The notes below the pieces were generated by a model that had not been told where the DNA came from, made no database searches, and was given only the letters and a program-made list of their open reading frames with translations. A program made the position numbers and the translations under genes. Below are positions 22,515-34,449 of a stretch of 64,000 nt of DNA, piece after piece. Source of the stretch: Neoechinorhynchus agilis (taxonomy: Eukaryota; Acanthocephala); the NCBI GenBank assembly GCA_051530055.1, contig CM121341.1, forward strand, positions 3,286,001-3,350,000, read 5' to 3'. Each line of letters starts with the position of its first letter. Position 1 is the first letter of the stretch.

Positions 22515-22987
22515 ATGGTAAAGGAACTGGACACATTCAGCATTGCTTACGGCGTCGCGGTTTTGACTGGTGGAATAGTCGGTTACTTAAGAAAACGTAT
22601 GACAATCCGGTTTAATTTGAAACAATTATTGTACGTTTATTCTAAAAATAGGAAGTCGACCTTCATTATTTTCCGGATTCATATTTTGCATGTTCATTTG
22701 GTACGGAGCGAGACAAACATCGGGCACTAATTATCAAAACACGTTTCCATGTAAGCTTCAAAGTTGCTTGGACGCTTGCACATTGATTTTTAGCAATGCT
22801 TGCAGCGGTTTCTTTACTTTTGGTAATGATCTACAGGTACACTCGACAATGGAAACCTATTCCTGCAATTCCGGTAATCATTTTAAGGTAAATTAATGAA
22901 AATTTGGAGCTACTATCACATTTTATTTTAAATAGTATATTTCAAATCATTAGATTAATGCGAATCGATCGTCAGAGCTCAAAATAA
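22515..22987 (+). CDS. TMEM14-family membrane protein
   Basis: TMEM14 proteins are small multi-pass proteins of the mitochondrial inner membrane; human TMEM14C moves porphyrin during haem synthesis. Joining four exons (22515-22596, 22652-22750, 22794-22887, 22936-22987) gives 108 residues, the usual family length. It opens with the family signature AYGVAVLTGGIVGYLRK, followed by further hydrophobic segments (SGFIFCMFIWYGA, AAVSLLLVMIY). The three introns are 55, 43 and 48 nt with GT-AG ends, and all phases agree. The start is the ATG at 22515, 2 nt after a CTAG acceptor-like site. The 3' end runs 9 nt into the convergent Fringe reading frame. Confidence 0.82.
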
Positions 22988-23948
22988 ATCTTTATTTCTT
23001 TGAATCATGGTCCATAGTCGCTCACGGCAATCACCATCATACGGAAAGAGAGCACAATGCAGCATTCTAATTATGGAAGGTTCATTCCCAAAAGAATAAT
23101 TATGAAATCCAAAGGTAATGATATCATTTATCGCGCTGAACGGGAACGTTCTCAATATCAGAGACAAGTTGTCCTTGTACAAAAGATGCGAGTGAAAATT
23201 CACTGCCTCAGTTCTGTGTAGTTCTAAATCATACTTAATGAGCTTGCCGACATAAATATCATCGGGCAAATGCCATTTGTTGCAAGAATTTTTTTCTTCT
23301 CATTGAAAAAAATTATCTGCATTTGATGCATCCATCAATGAAAGTCTTTTCAGGCGTCACCAAAGGAAGCATTTTCTTTAGTAAACCATGAGAATAACAC
23401 ACTCCTGCTCCGTATGTGTTAAAACTAAGATTTAATCGTTTTGGTCTTTTTATTTGTACGTAATCGACCGACGCTCGACCAATGTAAAAGTCTTTCCTAA
23501 AATCGAATTGTGATAAATATTCAACCAAATTGTTTAGATTGACATATTGATCGTCGTCAAATCTACAGTACCATTTCTTTTTAGAAAACTTCATTAAATT
23601 AAACTCTTTTGCCGTCTGGCAACACAGATTCTTTAGATTCCGCCCAATTGAACATCGTGAGGAGTGCCATTTAATTCGTTTTTGAGGATAGTCTCGAATA
23701 ACAACAGCGTCGGTGACCACATGAACCGATTCAGCAAACAAAAACCACGTTTCAATCATCGGCAAAAGCCTGCGACGATAATTCGATTCAGTAGTTCGAA
23801 CGATTAAAAGAACGTCGGAAATCTTACAGCATCCTGACTGACTTCTCTTATCCATTTTAGGATAAACGTTAGAATTCAGAAATAGATACCAAATTATTAA
23901 TGTAACCAATAGGAGTACTGAACATTTCTGCAGTATTTTTGATTTCAT
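22979..23948 (-). CDS. fng: Fringe-type beta-1,3-N-acetylglucosaminyltransferase
   Basis: Fringe adds GlcNAc to O-fucose on Notch EGF repeats in the Golgi. Exon 1 (23328-23948) encodes a type II signal anchor (residues about 9-25), the opening strand DVLLIVRTTESNYRRRL, the manganese-binding DDD motif at residues 131-133 in KKWYCRFDDDQYVNL, and GAGVCYSHGLLKKM. Exon 2 (22979-23281) starts NKWHLPDDIYVG and includes NFHSHL, matching the C-terminal half of Fringe. The total is 307 residues. The 46 nt between the exons (23282-23327) contain a stop in frame and no GT-AG boundary. They are flanked by TGC on both sides, and removing them restores the family alignment exactly. The stop codon overlaps the end of the TMEM14-type gene. 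Confidence 0.9.
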
Positions 23949-25279
23949 AACTTCTAATCAATGTGGATAACGCCGCACTTTCCAGAGTTTCTTGCCTTTT
24001 GGATCCTAGATAGTACTTTTGCGTGAGGGAAATATTAATCAAATAAGTCTAGGCGTGTAGATCTGCACCGTTTGGCTTATCGGCATGTTTACGCGAAACT
24101 CCCAAAACGTAGATATGCAGCAATGAGCCAAGGGCTATTATGGAATCCAGTGATGGAGAAATAAATGCTGATTTAAAAAAAATGCCAAAGATTGAGCAGC
24201 TCCAGTTGATATAAGTAATTCTGTATTTCTTGACTAACTTTCATGATATTGAGAGCTAGTAATGCAATCGCTTGTATAAAAATTGCGAATGTTCAGGTTA
24301 CTTGTAGGTTTCATCACAATCATGGCTATCGATTTTTTTGTTAGCGAAATGCAATATCAGCGTCACTGAGCAAATGCGATACTTAATCTTTTATTTGACA
24401 CACAAAAACGTCAATAGAATCGAACATTCCTACGATTACACAATATCACACTGTATTCGTGGAAGTAAAATCGTAGATCGAGATGCGAATACAAGAATTT
24501 TTTCAAGAAGACGTTTCTTGTACTTTGCACAAGGAAAAACATTATAATCCTTACTTAATCGACGAGTTTCTCTATTTTTTAATTTTCTTTTAATTATAGC
24601 AATTTACATTTCTAAATTAATTCGCTTTAATGACGAGGGTTCTCCAAGTGCCGTCTTTTTTGGGATTTTTTGAACAATTCCTTTGCTAAAAAAATAACCA
24701 AGTTAATATTTTAATGTAAGTGAATAAGATAATTTACATTTAATTGACAGAACTATCATCGATTTTCGATAGAAATGGGAAAGGCATGTTTCCTACATGG
24801 ACAATGATCTATTGGACGAGCTGCACATGAAAAGCCCGGTCATTTTTAGCCAATCAAGAAACGCATACAATCTAATCACGAGCAATATTCGATCAATGAT
24901 TTCTTTCAACATTAATTTCAATTTGACGTTATGACAATAACTTTTGCATGCTTTTTTCTCCTTTGAGCAAATACCTTCAGGGTCTTCTTTATTGTTGCAA
25001 AATGGCATTTGTAAATGTCCAGTAAATTGTAGTTATTTAAATCCATTGTACTTCTACGTTCATAGTATTCTGGTGGTAAAATTTCGTCAAACTTAACTTA
25101 TAAAAATGTATATTTTTAAACTTTTACGCTTCTGAACATCAAGGCTATCTTGATAATTAAAAATTCAATTCATTGTGTATCAATATAGAAAGTACAGTTT
25201 AACTATGCTTTCGAATAAAAAAAGATGGATTTAAGGAGACGTTTCTTTGGGCGATAGGTATCTATTCACTGATCTCGAA
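23949..25279. other. Upstream region of forkhead B, part of duplication B
   Basis: No gene recognised. From about 24240 the sequence matches copy A. 25020-25235 is nearly identical to 4985-5195, so the two forkhead genes share their promoter-proximal sequence. Confidence 0.5.
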
Positions 25280-26278
25280 ATGACCATAAGTAAAGGGGAA
25301 GACGAGAAAATCAAACGGTGTAATCCATGGGGTCCTTATACTTACAAGGATTTAATCACTATGGCTATCGAAAGCAGCCTTCACGGTTGTCTCACTCTCC
25401 AGTGCATCTATCTTTGGATCCTCAGAAACTTTGAATACTTCAGACAGCGACAACGGTTTCCTCTTTGCAAACAATGGAAAAACGCCATCCGTCACAATCT
25501 CTCGATTAATGCAAAGTTTTATCGGTTTCCACTTACCAATCGTAAAAAGCTCTCGTTTTGGGCTATTAATCCAAATTACAAAAAAGGAATAGCGAATAGA
25601 AAACGAAGTATTGATTTATTCACAGGGGATCAGGGGGTCGTGGAGGCACGCCGTCCGAAAAGTTCACGCGATCATTCGCAGCAATGCGATGCCACTTTCG
25701 ACCTTCAAAATAATTTATTTATAAACAATCCGGCGAACACAAATGGATTTATTTTTAATGATCCACTAAATGTACCGCCTGCGGATATAAATGCCGGCAT
25801 CGGTCAAAATACTTTTCTCTATTTCGACCAACAAAACCCGGAATTCGAATTCCAATCGCCTTTAAACGCGTACAATTCGACCGCAGTACACCCAAATCCG
25901 GAAGTTTACACGAATGTGGCAACAAATCCGACTTATGGATATCAAGGTGAACAATTGGTTGAACCACAGTTTTTCAACAACGCATACGCTTTAGATGCTC
26001 AACAGTACCCTAATGGCTATCATGGAGACCAAAGCACTTACCAAAATACTCCACAAACCATGCAATTCTATCAACCAAATAACGAGTTTAATTTCAATCA
26101 GCAACAACCTACACAAAACGTACAGATTTTCTATCAAGACCAATGTGCCCCTCAGAAATATTTACATGCAAGTGAAGTGATAAAACGTCAATTTCCAGTC
26201 AAAACCGAAGCAAGAGATCAAGCCTTTGAACCTAATAGTAGACCCTCGAACGATCCTCCTTTTACTGAACCAAATTGA
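25280..26278 (+). CDS. Forkhead-domain protein, copy B
   Basis: Winged-helix transcription factor. From the ATG at 25280 the forkhead domain spans about residues 14-105: TYKDLITMAIESSLHG, LTLQCIYLWILRNFEYFRQ, the recognition helix QWKNAIRHNLSINAKFYRF, and SFWAINPNY. The family core N-x-I-R-H-N-L-S is intact, unlike copy A. The C-terminal two thirds are Gln/Asn/Pro-rich with no second domain. The coding region is intronless. The frame is open upstream to 25247 without an ATG. The subfamily cannot be assigned because the domain is divergent. Confidence 0.85.
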   Translation: MTISKGEDEKIKRCNPWGPYTYKDLITMAIESSLHGCLTLQCIYLWILRNFEYFRQRQRFPLCKQWKNAIRHNLSINAKFYRFPLTNRKKLSFWAINPNYKKGIANRKRSIDLFTGDQGVVEARRPKSSRDHSQQCDATFDLQNNLFINNPANTNGFIFNDPLNVPPADINAGIGQNTFLYFDQQNPEFEFQSPLNAYNSTAVHPNPEVYTNVATNPTYGYQGEQLVEPQFFNNAYALDAQQYPNGYHGDQSTYQNTPQTMQFYQPNNEFNFNQQQPTQNVQIFYQDQCAPQKYLHASEVIKRQFPVKTEARDQAFEPNSRPSNDPPFTEPN

Positions 26279-26405
26279 AATCAACGTTTAGAGCGACATT
26301 TAGTAGATGATTGCATATTCCAAATGCAATCTTGAGTTGTGCCTCAAATAGTGTTGCGCATCTCTTAGATAAATTAGATTTAGCGTAAATTTAGTGCTTA
26401 TTGGC

Positions 26406-27850
26406 GGAGGGATCATTTCGAAGCATTTAGAGTAATTCAGGTGGAGTTTGCGATTGGTGCACAAATCTTTTGTGCAGATGATTTCGTGTGCCCAAGGCAC
26501 AGTTTGGGCACGTGTGAAAAGAGTGCGATATGTGGAAGAAATTGTGGTGGTAGGGTTGATATGCGGAAATTTTAGATTATCTTTTATGAAACATTTCAAG
26601 ACGACGGATTTGAGATTTTGACAGGTTGCAAAAGACGGGATAACCGTAGGTGAGGGAAGGTAAAATAAAAATGAAGTAAAATTTGGAGAGATCGGGTGAA
26701 TGGATTCCTAAATGTCGGAGGCGTTTGAAGAGATAAATTTTAAAAGTGTTGTGCTTGAGGGAGAGAGTGATGTGCGAGTCCCATTTCAAATTTGATTGAA
26801 ATTGGATACCCAGAATACTCGTAGAATATCATTTAGAAGCTCAGGCGATGTTGTGGAGTTGCGGGAGAGAGGGCATCATTTCGAAGCATTTAGAGAAATT
26901 GGGATGGAGTTTGTGATTGATGCAGAAATCATTTATGTGTGTGATTTCTTTAGAGGTTCAAGAAAAGAAGAGGTGGCATGGTGACGTAGAAGCGTGTCAT
27001 AAATGCAAAGTAGGGCATCAGTTGCAGAAAATCTGGGTCGGAAGCAAAATTGTTTAGGCGATAACTTTTCGTGGAGAAGTGAAAGAAGTCGAGATTTAAA
27101 ACATTTTTCGATGATTTTTAAAAGAGCTGGTAGAATAGAAATTTTACGGAATGAATCGGCCGAAATAGGATGCCCTTTTTTGGAACGAGTATAACTTGGC
27201 AGTTTTCAGGTAAGAGAGGTAGATTTCATATAAAAAGCTGAGGTTAATAATGTGGGTAAGAGGGTCGATGAATTCGGGGATGATGGAGCGAAGACCTTAG
27301 TTTGGGATTTCGGATTGAGAGGACGAATGTTTAGGTAATTGCATGAATTCGAATTTCAGAGGAAAGGAAGTTTTTGCGGGCGATAAGTATTTTGTCAGCA
27401 AGTGCTTTTTGTAAACGGGGAGTCTGGGGTGTTATTGCGATGCGCCTTTGAAGCTTGCTTTGGGGCCACGGTTGAAGATCCTAATGAATTTCTTGGGAAT
27501 TGCCGAAACTAGAGAATTTTCTATGATTTAGATTAGGGAGGACATGGCCAAGGAAGGGTCATTTATGTTGTCAGAGTGGGGACGGGTAAACGGGGAGATT
27601 TCATACGCTGAGGTGCGGTTTAGGGAGTGATAAGGGTAGAGGAATGGTCAGAGTTCGAGGGGAGGGAGTTTAGAGGCGGATGAGTAGGCGTCGATATTTG
27701 CGAACACTTTGTCGAGGTGAGCGTCAAGACGAGTTGGGAAGTCAATAAGTTGGCGCAACTCGGAGAAGGGTAGAAGAGGAAATAGATTATTGAAGTCCCC
27801 TGCAATTAGGAAATGATGCGGATTTGTGGAGTTTATGCGTTCACTTATAG
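26406..27850 (-). mobile_element. Jockey-type LINE, broken copy
   Basis: Minus strand. 26577-26789 is the C-terminal tail (LPSLTYGYPVF). 27000-27190 is reverse-transcriptase sequence. 27620-27850 carries endonuclease text with NNLFPLLPF and SNSDHSSTLIT, the S-D-H block of an exonuclease/endonuclease/phosphatase fold. Large internal parts are missing and the frame changes often. It is the same family as 1100-2150. Confidence 0.65.
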
Positions 27851-27879
27851 AGTCAATTTGGATTAGCGATATTCACTCA

Positions 27880-28440
27880 GAAATAGATTTATATTGAAAA
27901 TTTTCGGCCTTTTCGTTGGCCTTCTTCAGTCAGATCTACATTTTAAAAGAAACATTATCAATTAGTTTATCCGGTGGGACTCGTAGATTGAGTTTATAGT
28001 CAGCTTTGTTGCCAACAAAAGTACCTGTTTGCTGGATCATGATGGCTTCCATGGTCACTCTGTCGCGTCTTACGTCACTCCTTGCAAGAACTTCAACACC
28101 GTCAAAATTGATCTCATGCCCATTGTCATTGATGTGGGACACTATTGCCGAGCTCACATCAGACTTTTTGATAGCTGCTCTTCTGTGTTCAGCAATCCTT
28201 CTTTTTAGATTGTTCGTTTGTCCCACATATGACATACTGCAATTCGAGCATGGGATCTTATAGACACATCCAGGTGGAAGATCTTCATTCTTCGGTCGGA
28301 GTATTCCTTGGAGAGTCCTGCCCTTCCTACTATACGTAGTGAACATTTTGTCACTATCGATTCGTTTGATCAGGGTTTCTATTTTAGAGTTCCATTGATC
28401 ACTTACGTCTAATGGAGAAATTGCCCAGAAAACTGTAAAC
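27880..28440 (-). mobile_element. Penelope-like element 3' end, GIY-YIG domain
   Basis: Minus-strand frame 27936-28346 is open over 136 codons and contains CVYKIPCSNCSMSYVGQTNN, LKRRIAEHRRA and NDNGHEINF. This is a complete Penelope-type GIY-YIG endonuclease core with its Cys-x2-Cys insert. Immediately after the stop lies a hammerhead-like core (27902-27929). The reverse transcriptase is absent, so it is a 5'-truncated insertion. It is a different subfamily from the copies at 7.2 and 54 kb. Confidence 0.85.
27902..27929 (-). other. Hammerhead-like core
   Basis: Minus strand: CTGAAGA, one A, stem GGCC/GGCC with loop AACGAAAA, then GAAA, just 3' of the GIY-YIG stop codon. Confidence 0.5.
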
Positions 28441-28449
28441 TGTATGAGG

Positions 28450-28768
28450 TACTTCCTACATTCTTTCGACTACAGTCTGTTGCGTTTGGGTTCGATGGCT
28501 CAAAATACCAAAAGTCGATGCAATTCTGGTTGTTGGAAAACACAATTAAGGAACTCCAAAAAGAAAAGAAGCATCTAGAACGTCAATTAGAGAACAATCG
28601 TAATATACTAGAAAATGGTGGGGAAGGGAATTTTGGATTTCGGGAAATCGGGGGCGGAGGTGAGGGAGATGGGGGCTGCATTGTTTGTTGCGGGTGGTGG
28701 GTTATATATAAACACGTTTTATTTATGGAAAAATACAGGATCCACACACTTGTCAGCATCTATCTTTG
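28450..28768. other. Junction region between two retroelements
   Basis: A plus-strand stretch near 28540-28610 reads IKELQKEKKHLERQLENN, a short coiled-coil-like piece with no start-to-stop gene around it. The rest is low in complexity. Confidence 0.3.
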
Positions 28769-31625
28769 CTAAACGGTGTATGGATGGCGGATGTTGAAGG
28801 CAAGGGAAGTGGGACTGGTTTTTGAAGGGGTGTTGATGTGGGATCGGAGGCTTTGTAAAAGAGAATGGTTGCACGATGATGACAGATTAGGAGTATTTTT
28901 TTGTTCTCCGGTTATTAAGGAAAGATTGGGCTTGGGGGAAGAAAGATTTTTGGTAGAGGGCGGTACGAGCGAGGGGGGATGAAAAAGGTTGGGGTTAAGG
29001 GTGTTTACGAAGGAAGAGTATTTAGAGATGAAAGAAGAAAATTGTGGGGGTTGAACAAGACGGAGGGCGTCTTTGGAGAAAATGAAGTGGAGGTGGGCGT
29101 CGAGGGGTGGGAGTGAAGTCCCGCATATTTTAGCTGCTCTCTTGTGGAAAGCCTCGAGGGAATTGAGAGAGGAAAGTGAGGGAGGCGTATATAAGGATAG
29201 GAAGGATGGCAGAAAGATAAAAGTGAGCAAGGTGTTTAGGGGATACGTTGAGACGCCGGAGGAGTTTGATAAGGTAAAGCTGAGGGTTTGCTTTTGAGAG
29301 GGTAAATGAAATGTGGGCATCCCATTTAAGGTTTTCTTGGAAAGTCAGGCCCAGTATTCAGAGAGAAGAGGAGCGTTGGATGGGGAGAGGGAGAGGCGCG
29401 GGGATAAGATTGCGTTTGGAAATGTGGGGACAAGCTCAAAAGATTTGGATAAATTTAGGGAGAGGTTTAGGGTGGAGAGCGAGGAAATGAGATGGTTGAT
29501 CTCGTCCATGGTTGTAGAGGGGGAGAGAGAAGGAGATGCGATGGTAATGACTGTGAGGTCATCTGCATAAAGAAAATATTTGGTAGAGAGAGCGAGGGGA
29601 TGGAGGTCATTTAGAAAAATTCCAAAGAGGAGAGGGGAAAGTACGGCGCCTTGGGGGACCCCTTTAAATATGGGCAGAGAGGAAGAACATGAAGCTTCAC
29701 ATTGGATATATTGTTCGTGGTTGGAGAGGAAAGAGGAAATCCAAGCGAGTTGCAAAGTTGAGAGGCCAAAGGAAACATATGATTGGAGGAGAAGGGAGTG
29801 ATCTGACGGACGGTTGATGCTGTGCAGAGTAGGGCGTCAAAACAAGAGTAATTAAGACGGAAAGCGAATTGGGAACGGGAGATGTTTTTGAGGAAGAAGG
29901 GAAGTAGGCGAGTTTTGAAACATTTTTCTAAGATTTTAGATAAAGGTGAGAGGATAGAGATGGGACGAAGGGATGTGGAGGAGATCGGCTCATCGTTTTT
30001 GGGTAGGTTGACGACACGGGCTTCCTTAAGATACGATGGGAAAGAGCCCAGTAGAAAGCTAAGGTTCGTTATGTGCGTTAGAGGATTGATAAGTTCCGGC
30101 ATGATGAGACGAATGGCCCGATTTGGGATGGTCGAATTAGGGAAAGAATGGCGGGGCAGGCGTTTAAGGATTTCTAGGATTTCGAGAGGGGAAACTAAGG
30201 AAGGGCATGTATGAATGGGCGGGTCAGAAAGTGAGAACGGAGGTTGGGACAATGGATGGGAGGTTTGGGGAGGACAGAGGTTTTTATTCATTTAGTTAAG
30301 GATTGCGAGGAGATCAGATTTGGGGAGAGATGCGATGGGGGTGGATCTACCAAGACCAGTGACATTTTTAATTTCACGCCACCAGTTTTGATTGGGAACG
30401 GACGAGAGACGAGATGAGAAAAATAATTTGCGGGCTATACGGATGCGTTTTGTCAGTGTGGAGCGGAGGGAGGGGTAAGCGGGATTACCTGACCGGAAAG
30501 CTTTGGTGACCTGTATTTGGAGGGCTTTTAGAAAAGACGAGAACCATGGAGGGTCGCGGTTCGATATTCGTATTGTTTTGTGAGGAAAGGAGGCCTTCAT
30601 CGCAGATTCTATTAGATTTAACAAAGAGCCCATTGCAATCAAGGGGCCGGTTCCAAAGATGGTAGAGCGGTTTTGCGTGATAAGAGAATTGACACATGCA
30701 GCAAAGGTGTGGGTATGATGATCACGCTTATCCCAGACAATGTAGAGGTCGGAAAAGGAACGGTTTTTAGGTGATGTGGGGGAGAGAAGGATGGAACAAT
30801 GGTCAGACGAGGCGATCGGGGGAAGTTTGCTCGAATATTGCCTGATGTTTGAGAAAATTTTATCAAGGCGGGATGGGAAGCGTGTAGAGAAAGTAACGAG
30901 TTGGGAGAGATGAGAGAGCGAGGGCGGGATCGGCAGTTTGTTAAAATCGCCAAGTATGATGAAGTGATCCGAGGAAGTGGAAAGTAGGTCAGTAAAGAGG
31001 TGGTCTATTTGTTGAAGACTGTTGGGAATGTTTGAGGAAGCAGGGCGATAGAGGCTAGCCATGGAGATCTCACGTTGGCCATTGCGGAGGGGGAGATGAA
31101 GTTGGATGTGAAGCCATTCAAGATCGTCAGAGATGAAAAGGTAGGGTGAAGAACAATGGTAAGGGAGAGAGGTGCGGATGAAAATCGATATGCCTCCCCT
31201 GTTTCGGAAGTCCCTTGTGAGGTGAAAAGCTTGAAAGTTTGGAAGAAGGCAGATAATTTGCCATGGCGTGAGAGCCATGTTTCCGTAATTACAAGGATGT
31301 CGGCGCTGCAAGAAGAGGCAACCATATGGAGCTCATCCAGTTTGGGGAGGGGGCTGCGGGTGTTAGAATAAAAGATTATTGGAAAGGGATGTTTAGAAGG
31401 GACATGAGGGGTGGACACTGACGGAGAGGGTTGAAGCTGCGCAGAGAGAGAAGGGATGGGAGTTGACCGATGGGGTATTCGTGGGTGGACACTGTGGTAA
31501 GGGGTGATTTGAGTGTAGAGACCATAAGGGTGGGAACTGTGCATGCGGGATGAACTCTGGGGGGGAAAGAGGATATTTGGAGTTGAGGAGGTGGTGATAA
31601 GAGGTGAGGTAGTGTGCGCATCCAA
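28769..31625 (-). mobile_element. Jockey-type LINE, endonuclease plus reverse transcriptase (near complete ORF2)
   Basis: Minus strand. The endonuclease lies at about 30700-31600, with SADILVITETWLS, ILGDFNKLPIPP and SSDHCSILLSP. The reverse transcriptase follows at 29345-30291, with RPISILSPLSKILEKCF, the motif B segment GVPQGAVLSPLLF and the catalytic block FLYADDLTV. The C-terminal tail occupies 28769-29320. Two or three frame changes interrupt it, so it is inactive but young enough to keep every domain. Its 5' portion continues beyond an inserted element at 32690-33480. Confidence 0.82.
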
Positions 31626-31639
31626 GGTATTTTTCGCTT

Positions 31640-32690
31640 CTGAGGGGCGAAGCGAAAATGTCCAGATTTGGTAAGATGCGGAATAGTGGTTTTAGGCAGA
31701 CGAGAGATGAGTGGTATTATATTGTATGCAACGGTACTTTCCTACGTTGCACCGTAGGTATAAGCGCGTCAAATAGAATTAGACTCCGCAAGGGATCTAA
31801 AATACACGACAGCAGTCCTGTTATGCGGGCAATTCGCGTCTCTTAAAATAGGGTCATCGTATGTACGACAGTTCTCTTTGCCTTTACGATACAATGTCGT
31901 TGGCTTCCAGAAAAGGAACTGTTGCACGACCTGTGGACAAGATGCCTCGGACCGAATTATATTGCCCGTGAACTGCAGTCATCTGCGGCGCAAATATTCA
32001 CTGGGCGGTTGGACTCCGGCTCTCTTATGCAGTGCTTTGTTAGTCACTTTATCTGACCATCTGACCTTCAACGCCGCACGTAAGAGAGATGAATGATTTT
32101 GATCCAACTGCTTCGTCGCCGTTGGTAACAGCGTCCAGGTCTATGCATTGTAGTAGAGAATGCTCTCAATTAGAATCCTGAACAGCTGCGAATGGAGTTC
32201 ATCTGGCAAAGACTCACTGTCAAACAGTGGTTTAACTTGCCCCATTGCTCTCCAAGCTATAGCTCTCCGTCGGCTGACATCCGCACTCACCCCAGGAACG
32301 ACAGCTCCCAGGTAGACATACCGCACTATCTGTTTTAATTGCTCAACGCCATTCGGATCTTCGCCAGATACTGTATGCGCGACATGCTGAATCGTCAAGA
32401 ATTCAGTCTTTTTCGAGTTGATGGTCAGACCAATCATAATCGCCCTTTCGCACAGTCTATTTAGCATGCGTTGAGCTCCTTCGACTGTTGAGGACATCAA
32501 TACGATGTCGTCGGCATATGCCATGTAGGAGGCGCGTATCTCAGGATACCTGCGACCTCTTTTCCTCAACAGAGGAAATCCATCTTCATCATTCGGTAGT
32601 GCCCATCTCATTACCCAATCAAGCACCAAGATGAAGAGGAAAGGAGCCAATGTGTCGCCCATGAGTGGTGGCAAGGATGAGAGGGGTTTA
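31640..32690 (-). mobile_element. Second LINE inserted into the jockey-type LINE
   Basis: Minus-strand frame 32141-32674 is a different reverse transcriptase (APFLFILVLDWVMRWAL, YMAYADDIVLMSSTVEGAQ, GLTINSKKTE), of the RTE or a related clade. It interrupts the host LINE between its ORF1 and ORF2 parts. A short CAAGG occurs at both edges (about 31627 and 32674) and could be the target-site duplication. Only the second half of the reverse transcriptase and the 3' end are present. Confidence 0.7.
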
Positions 32691-33480
32691 GAAGGAGTTA
32701 ATTTGCGAGGCGAGGGATGCTTGACGTAGTCGTTGAAGGATGGTAGGGGTGTGTGCTTTTTACTAGAAAATCGGGATACAGGAGAGAAGGTGGTGGGTTT
32801 TGATGGGGCTAAAGTTGAAACGTAATCGTAGAAGGATGGGAGGGGTTTATGGTTTTTTTCTAGCAGTACGGGGTGCTAGAGAGGAGGTGGAGGACTTAGA
32901 TGAGGCCGAGGAGGAGGGAAGTTATGTTTTAATGGTGGAGCAGACTGAGACTTAGAGTGCAGGGACGAGGAAAAAGGGGTATGAGAGATGATAGGTACGG
33001 AATTAAGGAGGGGAGAAGGTTGTTGATGAAAAGTCGAATTAGAGTGTGGAGAGGAGTCTTGGAGGGAGGAGGCAGCAAAGGGTGGATGGAAAGGATCTAG
33101 AGAGTGAAGCGAGGGAGAAGAGGAGGTCTGGGGTGGGAAAGCTTCTTAGAATTCACCTTTGAAACTTTTGCTTGCCTTATTGAACCGTTGGCTTTCTTCC
33201 CTTTGCACTTTTTGACTTCGATCAACTGTTCATTTTTGAGAGCTTCCATTTCGCACTGATTAGCCTCCGCTAATACATCCTTAAGTGTGCTCATCACTTC
33301 AATTAATGAGTCCTTTAGAATTTCAGTAACTCGTTCAAAACATTTCTTTAGTGCGACATCAATAAGAGCGGAATACTTGTCCGATTCTCGTTCACCGTTC
33401 ATTGATTGGAGGGCGTTGACTGAGATAGAAGGGACGTTGACGAGAAAGAGGACCGCTGACTGTGAAAGAGGACGAAGGTC
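32691..33480 (-). mobile_element. Jockey-type LINE ORF1 region
   Basis: 5' continuation of the LINE at 28769-31625. The minus-strand segment 33097-33402 (DVALKKCFERVTEILKDSLIE, then a Lys-rich stretch) is repeated at 8100-8297. No CCHC knuckle is visible. The remainder is Pro/Ser-rich on the minus strand and has no open frame. Confidence 0.5.
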
Positions 33481-34449
33481 TAGGAAATATTAAAAAGTTT
33501 CAGCACCAACCATATTGATACATTATTGGAAAGAAAAATAAAAAATAATTTTGTTTAAGCCAGTTAATGTGAAATAAAAGCGATTTTATATTATCTTCGG
33601 CAAAAAAATCACGTTTCATCAAACACCAGTAACTTCGAACTTCAACACTATTTATTTTACGGAATACCTGTACTTTTTTGAAAAACATGAAGAAAAACAC
33701 ACCAAGGGCGACTATAAAGAAAACATTAATTAAAACATCTTTTTGTTAATCTACAAAAAGTACCCATGTCCCCTTTTGTGTCCACATAGAAACTCGAGTT
33801 GTGATTTGCTAAATGAGTGCAGTCGTTTATTTTGGAGTGGAATACGAGTTGGGTCGGCCGTCCACTTCGGTCCTCGATTGAAGAAGATGGATGAAAGCCA
33901 TTCGCTGAGGAATTTGCTTAAGATATTTATAATTGAGCGACTGCCACACTTCGCCAGCATGGTGTTGCGGAAATCTTTCTTCGCTTTTTTCTATGCGCCC
34001 GCCAGCAGTGAGTCGCAAGTCTTCTTCGATTGATATTCTGCTGGGCAAAAAGTCCTACTACGAGAGGCGAATTAAAATTTCAAAAATTAATAATTATAAA
34101 CTAAATTGAAGCCGAATCAAAATCGATAAATTCCGTAAAGTCGTAGTTAGAATATTTAGAGAGCGTCGTTGGCTCAATAAGATACCTTCGCATTTCCGTA
34201 CAAAAGCAATATTCCCGTTGTTCCGAGAACGTTTAAAATTAGCAGTATTTTCGACAAAATCTCTTCGTCTACTCGCTCATTAAAACTCGTTTTTGCTAAA
34301 ATTAGAAATTTTTTGAGTAAAAACCACGTCGTTTTTTGTGAATATTTGAAAGATCAAAATGGTCTGAGAAATTTGCAATAACTAAGGAGATGGTCGCTCT
34401 CTCGTTTTATTGATTTCCATTGATGTACAACGGATGAGACAATTACTAA
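33481..34449. other. Region downstream of the LENG8-type gene
   Basis: No supported gene. A segment around 33760-33850 resembles part of the 447-bp tandem unit (PHxNSSxDL text in translation) and of the LINE end near 46340-46400, so it is a dispersed repeat. The LENG8-type gene terminates near 34450. Confidence 0.4.

Larger units (their letters stand above)
17690..26405. repeat. Segmental duplication, copy B (interrupted)
   Basis: 17690-19020 and 24240-26405 correspond to copy A at 2295-6397 in the same order. Between them lie about 5.2 kb that copy A lacks: R2-like LINE debris, Penelope-like ends, a TMEM14-type gene and Fringe. These host genes are single-copy in the window. Either copy A lost them or the material entered copy B after duplication. 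Segments inside 23990-24680 are partly rearranged relative to A. Confidence 0.8.
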
